Source of the DNA: Corynebacterium striatum ATCC 6940
GTDB lineage: Bacteria > Actinomycetota > Actinomycetes > Mycobacteriales > Mycobacteriaceae
Length of the DNA: 64,000 nt
NCBI RefSeq assembly: GCF_000159135.1
Contig: NZ_GG667531.1
Span: 1-64,000, forward strand
Direction: 5' to 3'
Made by a program: the position numbers and the translations under genes. Shown here one piece after another: positions 25,769-34,782 of the stretch (the stretch's first letter is position 1; the number at the start of each line of letters is the position of its first letter). The notes below the pieces were generated by a model. The model made no database searches. It was not told the DNA's origin and was given only the letters and a program-made list of their open reading frames with translations.

Positions 25769-26572
25769 ATGATGTACTCGCTGTCCACCTTAGCCATGGC
25801 TTTTGGCCTCACGCTTTTCGCCGGCTTGTCGACGTCCATCGGTGCCGGCATCGCAGTCAGCAAACGCAACCCTGGTCCGGCCTTCATGGCGGCGGCACTT
25901 GGCCTTTCTGCAGGTGTGATGCTCTATGTATCGTTCATGGAGATCCTCCCCACCGGTCTTGACCAGCTCACCGAGGCCTATGGCAGCGAGAAGACCGGCA
26001 CCTGGGCGTTGGTATTGGCCTTCTTCGCGGGCATTGCGGTTATTGCGATTATTGACCGTCTGGTGCCGGAGGAGATTAATCCGCACGAGCCCGCGACTAC
26101 TGAGGAGGCGGCGCGCCGCAAGCGCTTGATAAAGACTGGCGTGTTCACCGCGTGTGCGTTGGCGTTCCATAACTTTCCGGAGGGCTTCGCCACATTCCTC
26201 GCGGGACTAGAGGATCCGCGAATTGCGATCCCGGTTGCGGTGGCTATCGCAATTCACAACATTCCCGAAGGCATCGCCGTCGCCGTGCCCCTGCGCGAGG
26301 CAACTAGTTCGCGCGCCAAGGCCTTTTGGTGGGCCACCATTTCTGGTCTGGCAGAGCCAGTGGGTGCGGTAGTTGGTTTCCTCCTGCTGCTGCCTCTGAT
26401 GGGGCCGGCCACGATGGGCTTTAGCTTTGCTGCCATCGCCGGCATCATGGTCTTTATTTCCTTGGACGAGTTGCTGCCCACGGCAGAGGAAACAGGGGAG
26501 CACCACTACGCCATTTACGGGCTCATCGCCGGAATGGCGATCATGGCGCTTTCCCTGTTGATGTTCTTATAA
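25769..26572 (+). CDS. zupT: ZIP-family metal (zinc) uptake transporter
   Basis: 267-aa membrane protein with eight predicted helices. Metal-site motifs are visible: HNFPEGFATF in helix IV and HNIPEGIAVA in helix V, plus SIGAGIAV in helix I. ZupT proteins import Zn2+ and also Fe2+, Mn2+ or Co2+. A cytoplasmic charged loop (residues about 95-118) separates the halves. No Zur box was seen in the short upstream region, in contrast with the COG0523 gene. Two start ATGs (25769 and 25772) are adjacent. Confidence 0.92.
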   Translation: MMYSLSTLAMAFGLTLFAGLSTSIGAGIAVSKRNPGPAFMAAALGLSAGVMLYVSFMEILPTGLDQLTEAYGSEKTGTWALVLAFFAGIAVIAIIDRLVPEEINPHEPATTEEAARRKRLIKTGVFTACALAFHNFPEGFATFLAGLEDPRIAIPVAVAIAIHNIPEGIAVAVPLREATSSRAKAFWWATISGLAEPVGAVVGFLLLLPLMGPATMGFSFAAIAGIMVFISLDELLPTAEETGEHHYAIYGLIAGMAIMALSLLMFL

Positions 26573-26597
26573 GGCGCGCCGCCTGTGTTGGCGCTGC

Positions 26598-27527
26598 TTA
26601 GGCGTGGGCGTCCTTGCCCGCGGACTTCTTCACGGCCATGATCACCGTGACGATGACAGCGCCGAGCAGGAAGCCGAAGAGCATGGAGAAGACGGTGTCG
26701 GCGGTCCAGGCGAGTGCGCCGTTGGAGATGGACTCGGTCAGGTGGTGAATGAAGCCATAAGGCTGCTCAGCACCGAACTCGTGGATTCCCTTGATGACGA
26801 TGTGGCCGCCCACCCAGAGCATCGCGGCGGTGCCAATGACAGAGATGATATTCAAAACAATCGGCATGCCCTTGACTAGGAGGTTGCCCAGAGCGGACTT
26901 CCCGTTGTGGCGCTCTAGGAGCTTAATACCCAAATCATCCATCTTGACCAGCAAGCCCACGGCGCCGTACACAGCCAAAGTGATGGCGATGGCCACGACC
27001 ACAAGCGTGCCCAAACGCAGCCAGAAGGGCTCGTTGATGACCTCGTTGAGAGAGATCACCATGATCTCCGCGGACAGGATGAGGTCGGTGGTGATGGCGG
27101 CCTTCACCAGCTTGTTCTCGGCGTCGGGGTCCTTTTCCTTGGGTTCCGCGTCCTCTTTATGCTCCTCGTGCGGCATGAAGTGGTGGAAAATCTTCTCCGC
27201 GCCCTCGAAACACAGGTAAGCGCCGCCGCACATGAGGATTGGAGTCAATGCCCATGGCGCAATCCAGGAAAGCAACAAGGCGATGGGCAAAATGATGACA
27301 AGTTTGTTGATCAGGGAGCCCTTGGTGATGCGCCAAATCATTGGCAGCTCGCGGGCAGGGGTGACTCCCGCGACGTATTGGGGGGTTACTGCGGCGTCGT
27401 CCACGACCACGCCCGCCGCCTTCACGGAGGTCTTACCGGCAAGAGCTGCTACGTCATCAACGCTGGCAGCAGCGGAGCGGGCGATGAGTGCGACGTCGTC
27501 AAGCAGTGCAAAAAGTCCACCAGCCAT
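26598..27527 (-). CDS. DUF808 (YedI-type) membrane protein
   Basis: 309-aa protein matching the DUF808 family: MAGGLFALLDDVALIA at the N-terminus, then DDAAVTPQYV, PARELPMIWRI and a VKAAITTDLILSAEIMVISL membrane segment. About six membrane helices. Members occur as single genes across bacteria with no established biochemical role. It stands convergent to zupT (25 bp between stops) and upstream of nothing obvious. Recognition of the family is firm; the function is unknown. Confidence 0.85.
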   Translation of the reverse strand: MAGGLFALLDDVALIARSAAASVDDVAALAGKTSVKAAGVVVDDAAVTPQYVAGVTPARELPMIWRITKGSLINKLVIILPIALLLSWIAPWALTPILMCGGAYLCFEGAEKIFHHFMPHEEHKEDAEPKEKDPDAENKLVKAAITTDLILSAEIMVISLNEVINEPFWLRLGTLVVVAIAITLAVYGAVGLLVKMDDLGIKLLERHNGKSALGNLLVKGMPIVLNIISVIGTAAMLWVGGHIVIKGIHEFGAEQPYGFIHHLTESISNGALAWTADTVFSMLFGFLLGAVIVTVIMAVKKSAGKDAHA

Positions 27528-27582
27528 AGGTGTTATGCATCCTTCATTTGGAGAGTAATTTATCTCTCCATACTCTACGCAC

Positions 27583-28119
27583 CTATTCAGCCGGAGTCAG
27601 GCTGACAGATTCAGCCCAGGAAAGTTCGATGCCCAGCGTGCGCAACCAAGCCATTGCATCATCGCCGTAACGAGTGATGCCCTCGACTGCAGTGAGGGTG
27701 CGTTCCATGGCGCGCTCGGCCTCCTCCGCGGAGATGAGGCCTGCGGAGGTGGCGGCGGCCAGCTCGTCGATGTCGAGGACGTCGATGGGCTCGCCGGTGT
27801 TAGAAACCAAGTCGACGTACAGATCACGCGTGGTCCACACACCATCGGTGTTATCGATGTCAGCGACATCGAAGTAGAAGTCTTGGCGCGCGTCCACACC
27901 CTCGCGGAAGTGGAAGATGTTTGCCCGCAAACCCAGTTTCGGAAGCAGCCATGACTCGAGGTAGCCGAAGCGCGGGTGATTGGCGCCGCGGGCCATGTAG
28001 AGGCCGAAGTCGGTCTCACGGTAGGTGTCTACCTCGCGGAGGAATCCTTTGGGGTCAACGTTGACGTTGCTTACCGTATTAAAGGTTTCTTGCTTGACTG
28101 GATGCAGGTCTGCGCTCAT
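27583..28119 (-). CDS. DUF402 domain protein
   Basis: 178-aa cytoplasmic protein. The DUF402 core is visible (FHFREG, then DFYFDVADIDNTDGVWTTRDLYVDLV), with an acidic cluster that in relatives binds Mg2+ and hydrolyses nucleoside di- or triphosphates. The C-terminal 60 residues are helical. Its ATG overlaps the TAA of the upstream secreted-protein gene (TAATG; RBS GAGGTGA inside that gene), so the two form a coupled pair. I recall the same pair as Rv1156/Rv1157c in Mycobacterium tuberculosis. Confidence 0.8.
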   Translation of the reverse strand: MSADLHPVKQETFNTVSNVNVDPKGFLREVDTYRETDFGLYMARGANHPRFGYLESWLLPKLGLRANIFHFREGVDARQDFYFDVADIDNTDGVWTTRDLYVDLVSNTGEPIDVLDIDELAAATSAGLISAEEAERAMERTLTAVEGITRYGDDAMAWLRTLGIELSWAESVSLTPAE

Positions 28120-28868
28120 TAAATCACCTCTAGGAAGGCTGCGGTGGGCGGGAAGCTACACGTAGATTCTTGAGTGTTGACGGAGCCGGACAAAAGGGCC
28201 ACGACTGTGCCCTTGCCAGTAACCGCGCGGCCCGAAACCGTGGTGGGGCCATCTTGGTTGATCCCGTTATTGAACAGTGGAGTGATGCCGGACTGGAAAG
28301 TGTCCAGGTTGAACCACCGTACGTTCATGTTTCCCTGCTCCTTGGCGGCAGGCGAGGTTCCCATTGCGGTGAAGAGGAAGACTGCTTCGCCCTCGCCGGC
28401 GCCAGGCGCAGGCATCTGGGTGGGGCCGGGGACCGCGATGGCGGAACCCACAGAGTTGGCTTGGCCGCCGATGCACTGTGCGGAGACAGTAGGCCAGTAG
28501 AACTGGCGGAAGGCGGGGCCTTGGCCCTCAGGCATTGCTACGCCGGCATCGCCTCCCTCACCCATGGAAAAGGCGAGGCCGGAGAGGATGGCGCTGCGCA
28601 GCTCCTGGGGCATCCAGGGTTGTGCGGCGAATTCGCGGATGCGGTTCTGGGTGTCTTCTTTCGGGCGGCCGAGCTCATCCAAAGGGGAGAGTGCAGCGGC
28701 CTGGGCCTCCAGTGAGGATAGGTCCGGCGCGTCTGCTTGTGCGGGGGCGACAAGTGGTGCGGCTAGACCGATGAGCGCCGTGGTGGCGGCAGCAATAACT
28801 CCGGAGCCCGCGCGGAGGCGGGGTCCGTGGTTGTGCTGAGCGCGTTTGGTGGTGCTCGGAGTGCTCAC
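28119..28868 (-). CDS. Secreted Ala/Pro-rich actinobacterial protein
   Basis: 249-aa exported protein with a long signal sequence (hydrophobic core GVIAAATTALIGLAAPLVAP, cleavage probably after AQA). The mature part has two Cys near positions 135 and 235 that could form a disulfide and a conserved-looking region FRQFYWPTVSAQCIGG. Start GTG 28868 is favoured (AAGGA upstream, normal signal peptide); the frame continues open to 28985 with additional Thr/Val-rich residues. Role unknown; coupled to the DUF402 gene. Confidence 0.7.
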   Translation of the reverse strand: MSTPSTTKRAQHNHGPRLRAGSGVIAAATTALIGLAAPLVAPAQADAPDLSSLEAQAAALSPLDELGRPKEDTQNRIREFAAQPWMPQELRSAILSGLAFSMGEGGDAGVAMPEGQGPAFRQFYWPTVSAQCIGGQANSVGSAIAVPGPTQMPAPGAGEGEAVFLFTAMGTSPAAKEQGNMNVRWFNLDTFQSGITPLFNNGINQDGPTTVSGRAVTGKGTVVALLSGSVNTQESTCSFPPTAAFLEVI

Positions 28869-29195
28869 TGTTATCAGAATCCTTGTGTTGGGTGCAGTAG
28901 GGATTGCGGGCTTCGGCCCGGCGAGGTGCTTGGAAACAACGCTCGTCACAGAAGTCACAATAGTATCTGCAGTAACAATATTCACTTTTTCCTTGCGGTC
29001 AAGACCTAAACCTGACTGCTACGTCATATTTCGTTCGCGTATATCGTTTCGTTACAAAACCCTGGAACTTGTGTTTCTACAGCTCTTCATGCGCTTCAAT
29101 GCTGCAATTCAAAGGGTGTCAGAGTATATTTAGACCCCGTTCAAAAATCTTCGCGCTTTCGCGCTCCCATTTTGCTTTTAAGGAGCACCCCACCA
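28869..29195. other. Intergenic region with divergent promoters
   Basis: 327 bp between the secreted-protein gene and typA. It is more AT-rich than its surroundings. TATATT at 29125-29130 is the best -10 candidate for typA; AAGGAG at 29179-29184 is its RBS. No structured RNA or coding sequence was recognised. Confidence 0.4.
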
Positions 29196-31106
29196 GTGAC
29201 TAACACCGAGTTCCGTAACGTCGCCATCGTCGCCCACGTTGACCACGGTAAGACCACCCTCGTCAACGGCATGCTGGAGCAGTCCGGCGCATTCGGCGAC
29301 CACGGCGAGCACACGGACCGCGTCATGGACTCCAATGACCAGGAGCGCGAGCGCGGCATTACCATTCTGGCGAAGAACACCGCCATCCACCGCAAGGGCC
29401 TTGGCAAGGACGGCGGAGACCTCATCATCAACGTCATCGACACCCCAGGCCACGCCGACTTCGGCGGCGAGGTTGAGCGCGGTATCTCCATGGTCGACGG
29501 CGTTGTGCTGCTTGTCGACGCCTCCGAGGGTCCGCTCCCACAGACCCGCTTCGTCTTGACCAAGGCGCTGGAAGCCAAGCTGCCGGTCATCATCTGCGTG
29601 AACAAGACCGACCGCCCGGACGCTCGTATCGACGAGGTCGTCAGCGAGTCTCACGACCTCCTGCTCGAGATCGCTTCCGGCCTTGAGGACGAAGAGGCAG
29701 CAGCTGCTGCTGAGACTCTGCTGGACCTGCCGGTTCTTTACGCTTCCGGCCGTGAGGGCAAGGCTTCTACCGAGAACCCAGGCGACGGCAACGTTCCTGC
29801 GGCTGAGGACCTGCAGGCGCTCTTCGACGTTATCTACGACGTCCTTCCGGAGCCTTCCGCTTCCGTCGACGGCCCGCTGCAGGCACACGTTGCCAACCTT
29901 GACTCCTCCGACTTCTTGGGCCGTATTGCTTTGCTGCGTATCTACTCCGGCAAGATCAAGAAGGGCCAGCAGGTCGCTTGGATTTCTTGGGACGACGAGG
30001 GCAACCAAGTTACCAAGAACGTCAAGGTCGCTGAGCTGCTGCGTACCGTTGGTTTCGAGCGTCAGCCGGACATCGAGGCAATTGCAGGCGACATCATCGC
30101 TATCTCCGGTATCCCAGATATCATGATTGGCGACACCATCGCTGATGTTGACAACCCCGTCGCACTGCCGCAGATTCACGTCGACGAGCCAGCAATCTCC
30201 ATGACCATCGGCGTTAACACCTCTCCAATGGCAGGCCAGGGCGGCGGAGACAAGCTCACCGCACGTATGGTCAAGGCTCGCTTGGACCAGGAGCTCATCG
30301 GTAACGTGTCTATCCGCGTTCTGCCGACCGAGCGACCTGACGCTTGGGAGGTGCAGGGACGCGGCGAGATGGCTCTGTCTGTTCTGATCGAGAACATGCG
30401 CCGCGAGGGCTTTGAGCTCACCGTGGGCAAGCCGCAGGTTGTTACCCAGGTTGTTGATGGAAAGACGATGGAGCCTTACGAGATGCTCACCATCGACTCC
30501 CCGTCTGAGCACCAGGGCGCAATCACCCAGCTGCTCGCTGCTCGCAAGGGCCAGATGCAGTCCATGGACGTCCGCGAGGGTGACTGGGTTCGTATGGTCT
30601 TCCGTATCCCAGCACGTGGCCTTATCGGCTTCCGCACCCAGTTCCTGACCGAGACCCGCGGTGCAGGTATCGCGAACTCTATCGGTGACGGCCTGGATGT
30701 TTGGGCTGGTGAGATCAAGTCCCGCGCTACCGGCTCCCTGGTTGCTGACCGCTCCGGACAGATCACCGCATACGCTCTGCAGCAGCTGGCCGACCGCGGC
30801 GACTTCTTCGTCGAGCCAGGTATGGAGGCTTACGAGGGCATGGTCGTGGGCGCTAACAACCGTGATGAGGATATGGACATCAACATCACCAAGGAAAAGA
30901 AGCTCACCAACATGCGTTCTGCTACTGCAGATGCAACTGTGACCTTGGCGAAGGCTCGTACCCTTTCTCTGGATGAGGCCCTCGAGTTCTGTGGCACCGA
31001 CGAGTGCGTCGAGGTTGCCCCTAACGTCATGCGTGTGCGCAAGGTCGAGCTGTCGGCTACCGACCGTAAGCGTGCGGCTTCTCGTGCAAAGCAGCTCAAC
31101 AAGTAA
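29196..31106 (+). CDS. typA: Ribosome-associated GTPase BipA/TypA
   Basis: 636-aa translational GTPase related to EF-G and LepA that assists ribosome assembly and stress adaptation. G1 AHVDHGKTTLV (residues about 11-21), switch II DTPGHADFGGEVER, NKTD guanine motif, then domains II, III and V and the BipA-specific C-terminal domain with GLIGFRTQFLTETRG and NIRSAT-like KKLTNMRS. GTG 29196 is the start: AAGGAG lies 11 nt upstream and the protein then begins MTNTEFRN as in relatives. Codon use is strongly biased, suggesting high expression. Confidence 0.96.
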   Translation: MTNTEFRNVAIVAHVDHGKTTLVNGMLEQSGAFGDHGEHTDRVMDSNDQERERGITILAKNTAIHRKGLGKDGGDLIINVIDTPGHADFGGEVERGISMVDGVVLLVDASEGPLPQTRFVLTKALEAKLPVIICVNKTDRPDARIDEVVSESHDLLLEIASGLEDEEAAAAAETLLDLPVLYASGREGKASTENPGDGNVPAAEDLQALFDVIYDVLPEPSASVDGPLQAHVANLDSSDFLGRIALLRIYSGKIKKGQQVAWISWDDEGNQVTKNVKVAELLRTVGFERQPDIEAIAGDIIAISGIPDIMIGDTIADVDNPVALPQIHVDEPAISMTIGVNTSPMAGQGGGDKLTARMVKARLDQELIGNVSIRVLPTERPDAWEVQGRGEMALSVLIENMRREGFELTVGKPQVVTQVVDGKTMEPYEMLTIDSPSEHQGAITQLLAARKGQMQSMDVREGDWVRMVFRIPARGLIGFRTQFLTETRGAGIANSIGDGLDVWAGEIKSRATGSLVADRSGQITAYALQQLADRGDFFVEPGMEAYEGMVVGANNRDEDMDINITKEKKLTNMRSATADATVTLAKARTLSLDEALEFCGTDECVEVAPNVMRVRKVELSATDRKRAASRAKQLNK

Positions 31107-31116
31107 GAGCTAGCAA

Positions 31117-31156
31117 GGCGCGGTCCCTTGAAAGGGGGCCGCGTTTTGTGTTTTCC
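31117..31156 (+). terminator. Rho-independent terminator of typA
   Basis: GC-rich hairpin (CGCGGTCCCTT with AAGGGGGCCGCG) followed by TTTTGTGTTTT, 10 bp after the typA stop. Confidence 0.85.
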
Positions 31157-31195
31157 GGGTCGGCGGGCGCAGCTTGTGTGCACAGTGCGAAAAGG

Positions 31196-31283
31196 GTGTT
31201 CCCAAATTGTGCACTCGAACCATCTAAGGCCCTGAAATTGACCAAACAGGCCCGCAAAGATGGTTCGAGTGCAGCAGAGCAAG
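31196..31283. repeat. Left copy of a hairpin repeat flanking the AbiEi/DUF559 gene
   Basis: Contains a perfect 15-bp inverted repeat, GCACTCGAACCATCT (31211-31225) and AGATGGTTCGAGTGC (31258-31272), with a 32-nt loop. The whole segment is related in the same orientation to the right copy at 32183-32267 (shared blocks GTTCCCAA, GTGCACT, CGA-CCATC, CCCGCAAA, AAGATGGTTCGA, GCAGCA). It lies in the promoter region of the gene, so it may be its operator. Confidence 0.8.
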
Positions 31284-31336
31284 AACCAAACTGCTAGCTT
31301 CTGCCCCAAGACAGGGAGAACTTGGGGGAGAGAATC

Positions 31337-32182
31337 ATGGAACCTGGCCTTAGCCGCTCACAATTGGCAACGCTCATTCGCAAAGGCGAAATCACCAGGG
31401 TCGCACGGGGAGTTTACGCTCGGGGCAAGCCCACACCACGAGAGGCCCTCGCGCTGTTGCAATCCAAACATCGCTGCTGGGCCACGGGAACTACCGCAGC
31501 GCAGCTGCTAAAAGGTGAGGAACTCAGCTTTCCGGTGCACATCGCCGGCCCTAACAAGATGCGCAGTGGCCTGCTGTTTCGGTTCACGCGCAGCCAAGTC
31601 GTCGACTACACCGAGGTCAACGGGCTGCGGGTGCATAACCCACTCGTGGCAGTCTCCTTTCTTGACCACACCTCAGCAGTGCAGATGTTGGAGGCCGTCT
31701 ATAGCGGCGCTAAGGGAAGGCGCAGGCTGGAGGAGGAGAGGCGTCGTTTAGCACGGATAAGCAAGCGCACCCAAAGGGCACTCTCAGACGCCGTTCTCTT
31801 TACGGACTCCTCAGCCGAGATAAAGGTTGCGCGGGCGCTCAAGGCGGTAGGCCTGGACGTGGAGTGCAACGTATTTATCGGGGTCTACCTGTGGGACATC
31901 GTGCTAAAGAAGCAGCGCATCGCCATCGAGATTAACGGTCGCAAGTTCCATTCCGGCCTCGATACCTGGATTAAGGACCACTGGAAGAACAACGATGCCA
32001 TCGTGCGCGGCTGGCGAACGCTGCGCTACACAGGCCATTGCGTGGCGCATCATTTGCCGGCGATTGTGGAACAGGTACGCACCTTCGAGTATCCGGACTT
32101 CAGCAGCGATAGGCACAAGCTGGTCCGCACCTGGCACCTAGCCATCCTGCGGATGTTGGAGCCGCACTTGTTTTGGCACTGA
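31337..32182 (+). CDS. AbiEi-type HTH plus DUF559/Vsr-like nuclease-fold protein
   Basis: 281-aa protein. The N-terminal 50 residues (SRSQLATLIRKGEITRVARGVYA) form the winged-helix typical of AbiEi antitoxins. The C-terminal 120 residues carry a PD-(D/E)XK/Vsr-like core: SSAEIKVARALKA, then LWDIVLKKQRIAIEINGRKFH, with Glu-x-Asn/Gly-Lys positions that could bind a metal. ATG 31337 is preferred for its GGGGGAG RBS. No AbiEii toxin lies downstream. Such solitary genes are frequent in mycolata. Regulatory or defence roles are possible; the sequence decides neither. It is bracketed by two related hairpin repeats. Confidence 0.75.
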   Translation: MEPGLSRSQLATLIRKGEITRVARGVYARGKPTPREALALLQSKHRCWATGTTAAQLLKGEELSFPVHIAGPNKMRSGLLFRFTRSQVVDYTEVNGLRVHNPLVAVSFLDHTSAVQMLEAVYSGAKGRRRLEEERRRLARISKRTQRALSDAVLFTDSSAEIKVARALKAVGLDVECNVFIGVYLWDIVLKKQRIAIEINGRKFHSGLDTWIKDHWKNNDAIVRGWRTLRYTGHCVAHHLPAIVEQVRTFEYPDFSSDRHKLVRTWHLAILRMLEPHLFWH

Positions 32183-32267
32183 GCGTTCCCAACGTGCACT
32201 TCGACCATCATTGCGTACCCACAGCCCCGCAAACCAGCAGAAAGATGGTTCGAAAGCAGCACAAGCT
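32183..32267. repeat. Right copy of the hairpin repeat flanking the AbiEi/DUF559 gene
   Basis: Begins immediately after the gene's stop. Blocks GCGTTCCCAA, GTGCACTTCGACCATC (32194-32209), CCCCGCAAA and AAGATGGTTCGA (32242-32253), GCAGCAC occur in the same order and orientation as in the left copy, with indels in between. The arms still pair (TCGACCATC with GATGGTTCGA, one bulge). Confidence 0.75.
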
Positions 32268-32345
32268 CAATAGCACGCCAATCACTTACTGAGCATTAAC
32301 GCCGACTAGAGTAGTGCTAGTTCAACCAAGAAAGGCAGGCCTTCC

Positions 32346-33923
32346 GTGCAGAAGCTGAGCGCAGCGACTTTGATCGCATCCATGTGCGTCTTGACCTCCT
32401 GCATGGCCAACCCGGGTCCTCCACCGGTGGAGGAAAAACCCGCAGCCGAGAGCACGGAGACGGAAACGCCGACTCCTGTTGAGGAGGAAGAGAGCACCGA
32501 GCGCGAGACCGTCGCCATCGGCGTGGACCCACTCAGCAGCGGCCTCAACCCGCACCTTGTGGCAAATAATAATGAGTTAGTCAGCCAAATCGCCGAGCTC
32601 GTGCTACCTTCTGCCTTCCACGGCGAGCACATGGACACCGACGTCCTCGCCAGCGCCGAAGAGGTCCAGCCACCCGAGGGAGTGGCACAGCGAGTGGTCT
32701 ATAAAATCGCCTCGCCCGCCCAATGGTCGGATGGCACGCCCATCAGCGGGAGCGATTTCCACTACCTGTGGACGCAGATGACCTCCACCGCAGGCGTCAG
32801 CGATGCCGCAGCCTACTACGCCATCAAAGAGGTCAATACTTCCTCGGCCGGCCGCGTGGTGACGGTGGATTTCAGCGAGCGAGTAGCCGATTGGCACAGC
32901 CTGTTCGCTCACTTGCTGCCCTCCCATCTTTTGCAGGACGCCGAATTTACTCGAGCGCTCGCAGACGGAATCCCGGCATCCGCTGGGCGTTATTCCGTCG
33001 CAGGCGTCGACCGCGGCAGGGGAGTCATTACCCTCAACCGTAACGATCGCTTTTGGGGAGCTGACCCTGCGCTTGTCGACGTCGTTCAGCTGCGCACCGT
33101 CCGCAACACCGGCCAGGCCGTCAATATGCTGCGCTCCGGTCAGGTGGGATTTGTCGATTTCACCCCAGAACAAACCTCCCTGGAGAACCTCAGCCTGCTC
33201 AGCAACGTCAATGCCGGAACCGTAACCCGCGGCAGGCAGCTGCGCCTGCACCTGTCCGCGCGACAGTCTGCATTACCGGACGAGCGCCAGCGACGCGCCC
33301 TAGCCTCGCTCATCGAAACCGACCAAGTAGCCCGCCTGGCCGCCGGCCGCGCTTCGGAGCTGCGCCCTGGCCAAAACCCTGTCAGCGGGGATGTGGAGCT
33401 CGCACCGCTGCGCGAGCGCGCCGGACGCAAGCCTTTGCGCATCGCCGCGGACCCCACCAACTCGGAGGCTATGGCCGCTGCACGCACCATCGTGGACGTC
33501 CTCGAAGCTCAGGCGATTGGCGCAGAGGTCGTATCCGAGCGCACCCAAACCATCACCGGCACGCTGCTGCCTCGCGGTGAGGTCGACGCCTTGGTCTCCT
33601 GGGAGTCCCTCGCCGTCAAGCCCGCAACAATGGCTAGCCACTTCTTATGCGAAGAGGCTGGAATGGTATTCAGCGATTTTTCTGGATTCTGCCCCGAGAA
33701 CTCCGAGGCAACCGTCAGCGAGATTCTCTCTGGTCGCATCTCCCCGGAGGAAGGTCTGGAGCGAGTCCGTAAGCTGAACGCTGAGCAGGTGCTTTATGTC
33801 CCGTTGATGGACGAGGTGCGTATTCACGCGTTGGGCAGGGGTATCGTAGGGCCCGGTCAAAGCATCGAGGATTGGGATGCAGGGCTAGTTACAGCACCGA
33901 CGTGGAGGAAAGATGAACAATAA
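32346..33923 (+). CDS. lpqW: LpqW-like lipoprotein, family 5 solute-binding fold
   Basis: 525-aa exported lipoprotein; signal peptide with lipobox LTSC (Cys19), then an acidic Pro/Glu/Thr linker and a SBP_bac_5 (oligopeptide-binding-like) domain: IASPAQWSDGTPISGSDFHY and NRNDRFWGADP. In mycobacteria LpqW sits after typA and before mshB and steers the branch between phosphatidylinositol mannosides and lipoarabinomannan rather than transporting a solute. Same gene order here supports that assignment. GTG start with AAAGGCAGG about 8 nt upstream. Overlaps mshB by 11 bp. Confidence 0.85.
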   Translation: MQKLSAATLIASMCVLTSCMANPGPPPVEEKPAAESTETETPTPVEEEESTERETVAIGVDPLSSGLNPHLVANNNELVSQIAELVLPSAFHGEHMDTDVLASAEEVQPPEGVAQRVVYKIASPAQWSDGTPISGSDFHYLWTQMTSTAGVSDAAAYYAIKEVNTSSAGRVVTVDFSERVADWHSLFAHLLPSHLLQDAEFTRALADGIPASAGRYSVAGVDRGRGVITLNRNDRFWGADPALVDVVQLRTVRNTGQAVNMLRSGQVGFVDFTPEQTSLENLSLLSNVNAGTVTRGRQLRLHLSARQSALPDERQRRALASLIETDQVARLAAGRASELRPGQNPVSGDVELAPLRERAGRKPLRIAADPTNSEAMAAARTIVDVLEAQAIGAEVVSERTQTITGTLLPRGEVDALVSWESLAVKPATMASHFLCEEAGMVFSDFSGFCPENSEATVSEILSGRISPEEGLERVRKLNAEQVLYVPLMDEVRIHALGRGIVGPGQSIEDWDAGLVTAPTWRKDEQ

Positions 33924-34782
33924 GGATTTACAGGGCTACCGCGTGGTGGCTGTGCACGCGCATCCAGATGACGAGGTGCTGTTTACCGGCGGAACGCTGG
34001 CGGATATGGCTGCCCGCGGCGCCGATGTCACGGTGATTACCGCGACCCTCGGTGAGGAGGGCGAGGTTATCGGCGCTCCTTACCAAGGCCTATGCGAGTC
34101 CGATCAACTCGGTGGCTTCCGCGCTCGCGAGCTTTCCGACGCCCTGCGCATCCTCGGTGTGCAGGGAATCCAGCTCGGCGGCTTTGGCTACTTCCGCGAT
34201 TCCGGCATGGAGGGCTCGCCGGCCCACGACAATCCCCGCGCGTTGGTCAACCGCGTGGATGAAGCAGTGGTGCTTCTCAAGGAACACTTCGCTCAGATTC
34301 AGCCACACATCGTTTTGACTTACGGCCCGGACGGCGGTTACGGTCACCCGGACCACATCGCCGTGCACAAGGCAGTTCACGCTGCGGCGGATCCGCGCCA
34401 GCGCATTTGGTGGGCCATCTTTGAGCGCAGCGCCCACTACGCCGCGCTCGAGCAGGTGGTCGCGCCGCAGGGCTGGGCCAAGCCAGACCAGGCGTACCTC
34501 GACAACTTCACCAACGAGTCACATGCGGTAGAGCATGCGCTTTCCGACGCCGCCCTCGCCGCCAAGCGCGCCGCCATGGTTGCCCATGCCACGCAGATTT
34601 GGGTGGCTGACGCAACAGTTACGGAGACGAATCCCGAGGCAGCCGTTGCGGGGATCGTTGACCCTGAGGTGGCTGTTGGTGCTTATGGTTTGTCGAATCT
34701 GCTGGTGATGCCGTTGCTGCGCGCCGAGCACTACCAGTTGGGTCAAGGCGAGCCAGCCATCAGCTTGCTGGAGGGGCTGTGA
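33913..34782 (+). CDS. mshB: N-acetyl-1-D-myo-inositol-2-amino-2-deoxy-alpha-D-glucopyranoside deacetylase (mycothiol synthesis)
   Basis: 289-aa zinc deacetylase of the PIG-L/LmbE family that generates GlcN-Ins, the second step of mycothiol synthesis. The metal motif HAHPDDE (15-21) supplies His and Asp ligands and the catalytic acid; the third ligand is in GYGHPDHIAVH (about 143-153). The length matches actinobacterial MshB. It begins inside lpqW (RBS GGAGGAAAG, ATG 33913) and its stop overlaps the next membrane gene by 4 bp, so a tight operon. Confidence 0.93.
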   Translation: MNNKDLQGYRVVAVHAHPDDEVLFTGGTLADMAARGADVTVITATLGEEGEVIGAPYQGLCESDQLGGFRARELSDALRILGVQGIQLGGFGYFRDSGMEGSPAHDNPRALVNRVDEAVVLLKEHFAQIQPHIVLTYGPDGGYGHPDHIAVHKAVHAAADPRQRIWWAIFERSAHYAALEQVVAPQGWAKPDQAYLDNFTNESHAVEHALSDAALAAKRAAMVAHATQIWVADATVTETNPEAAVAGIVDPEVAVGAYGLSNLLVMPLLRAEHYQLGQGEPAISLLEGL

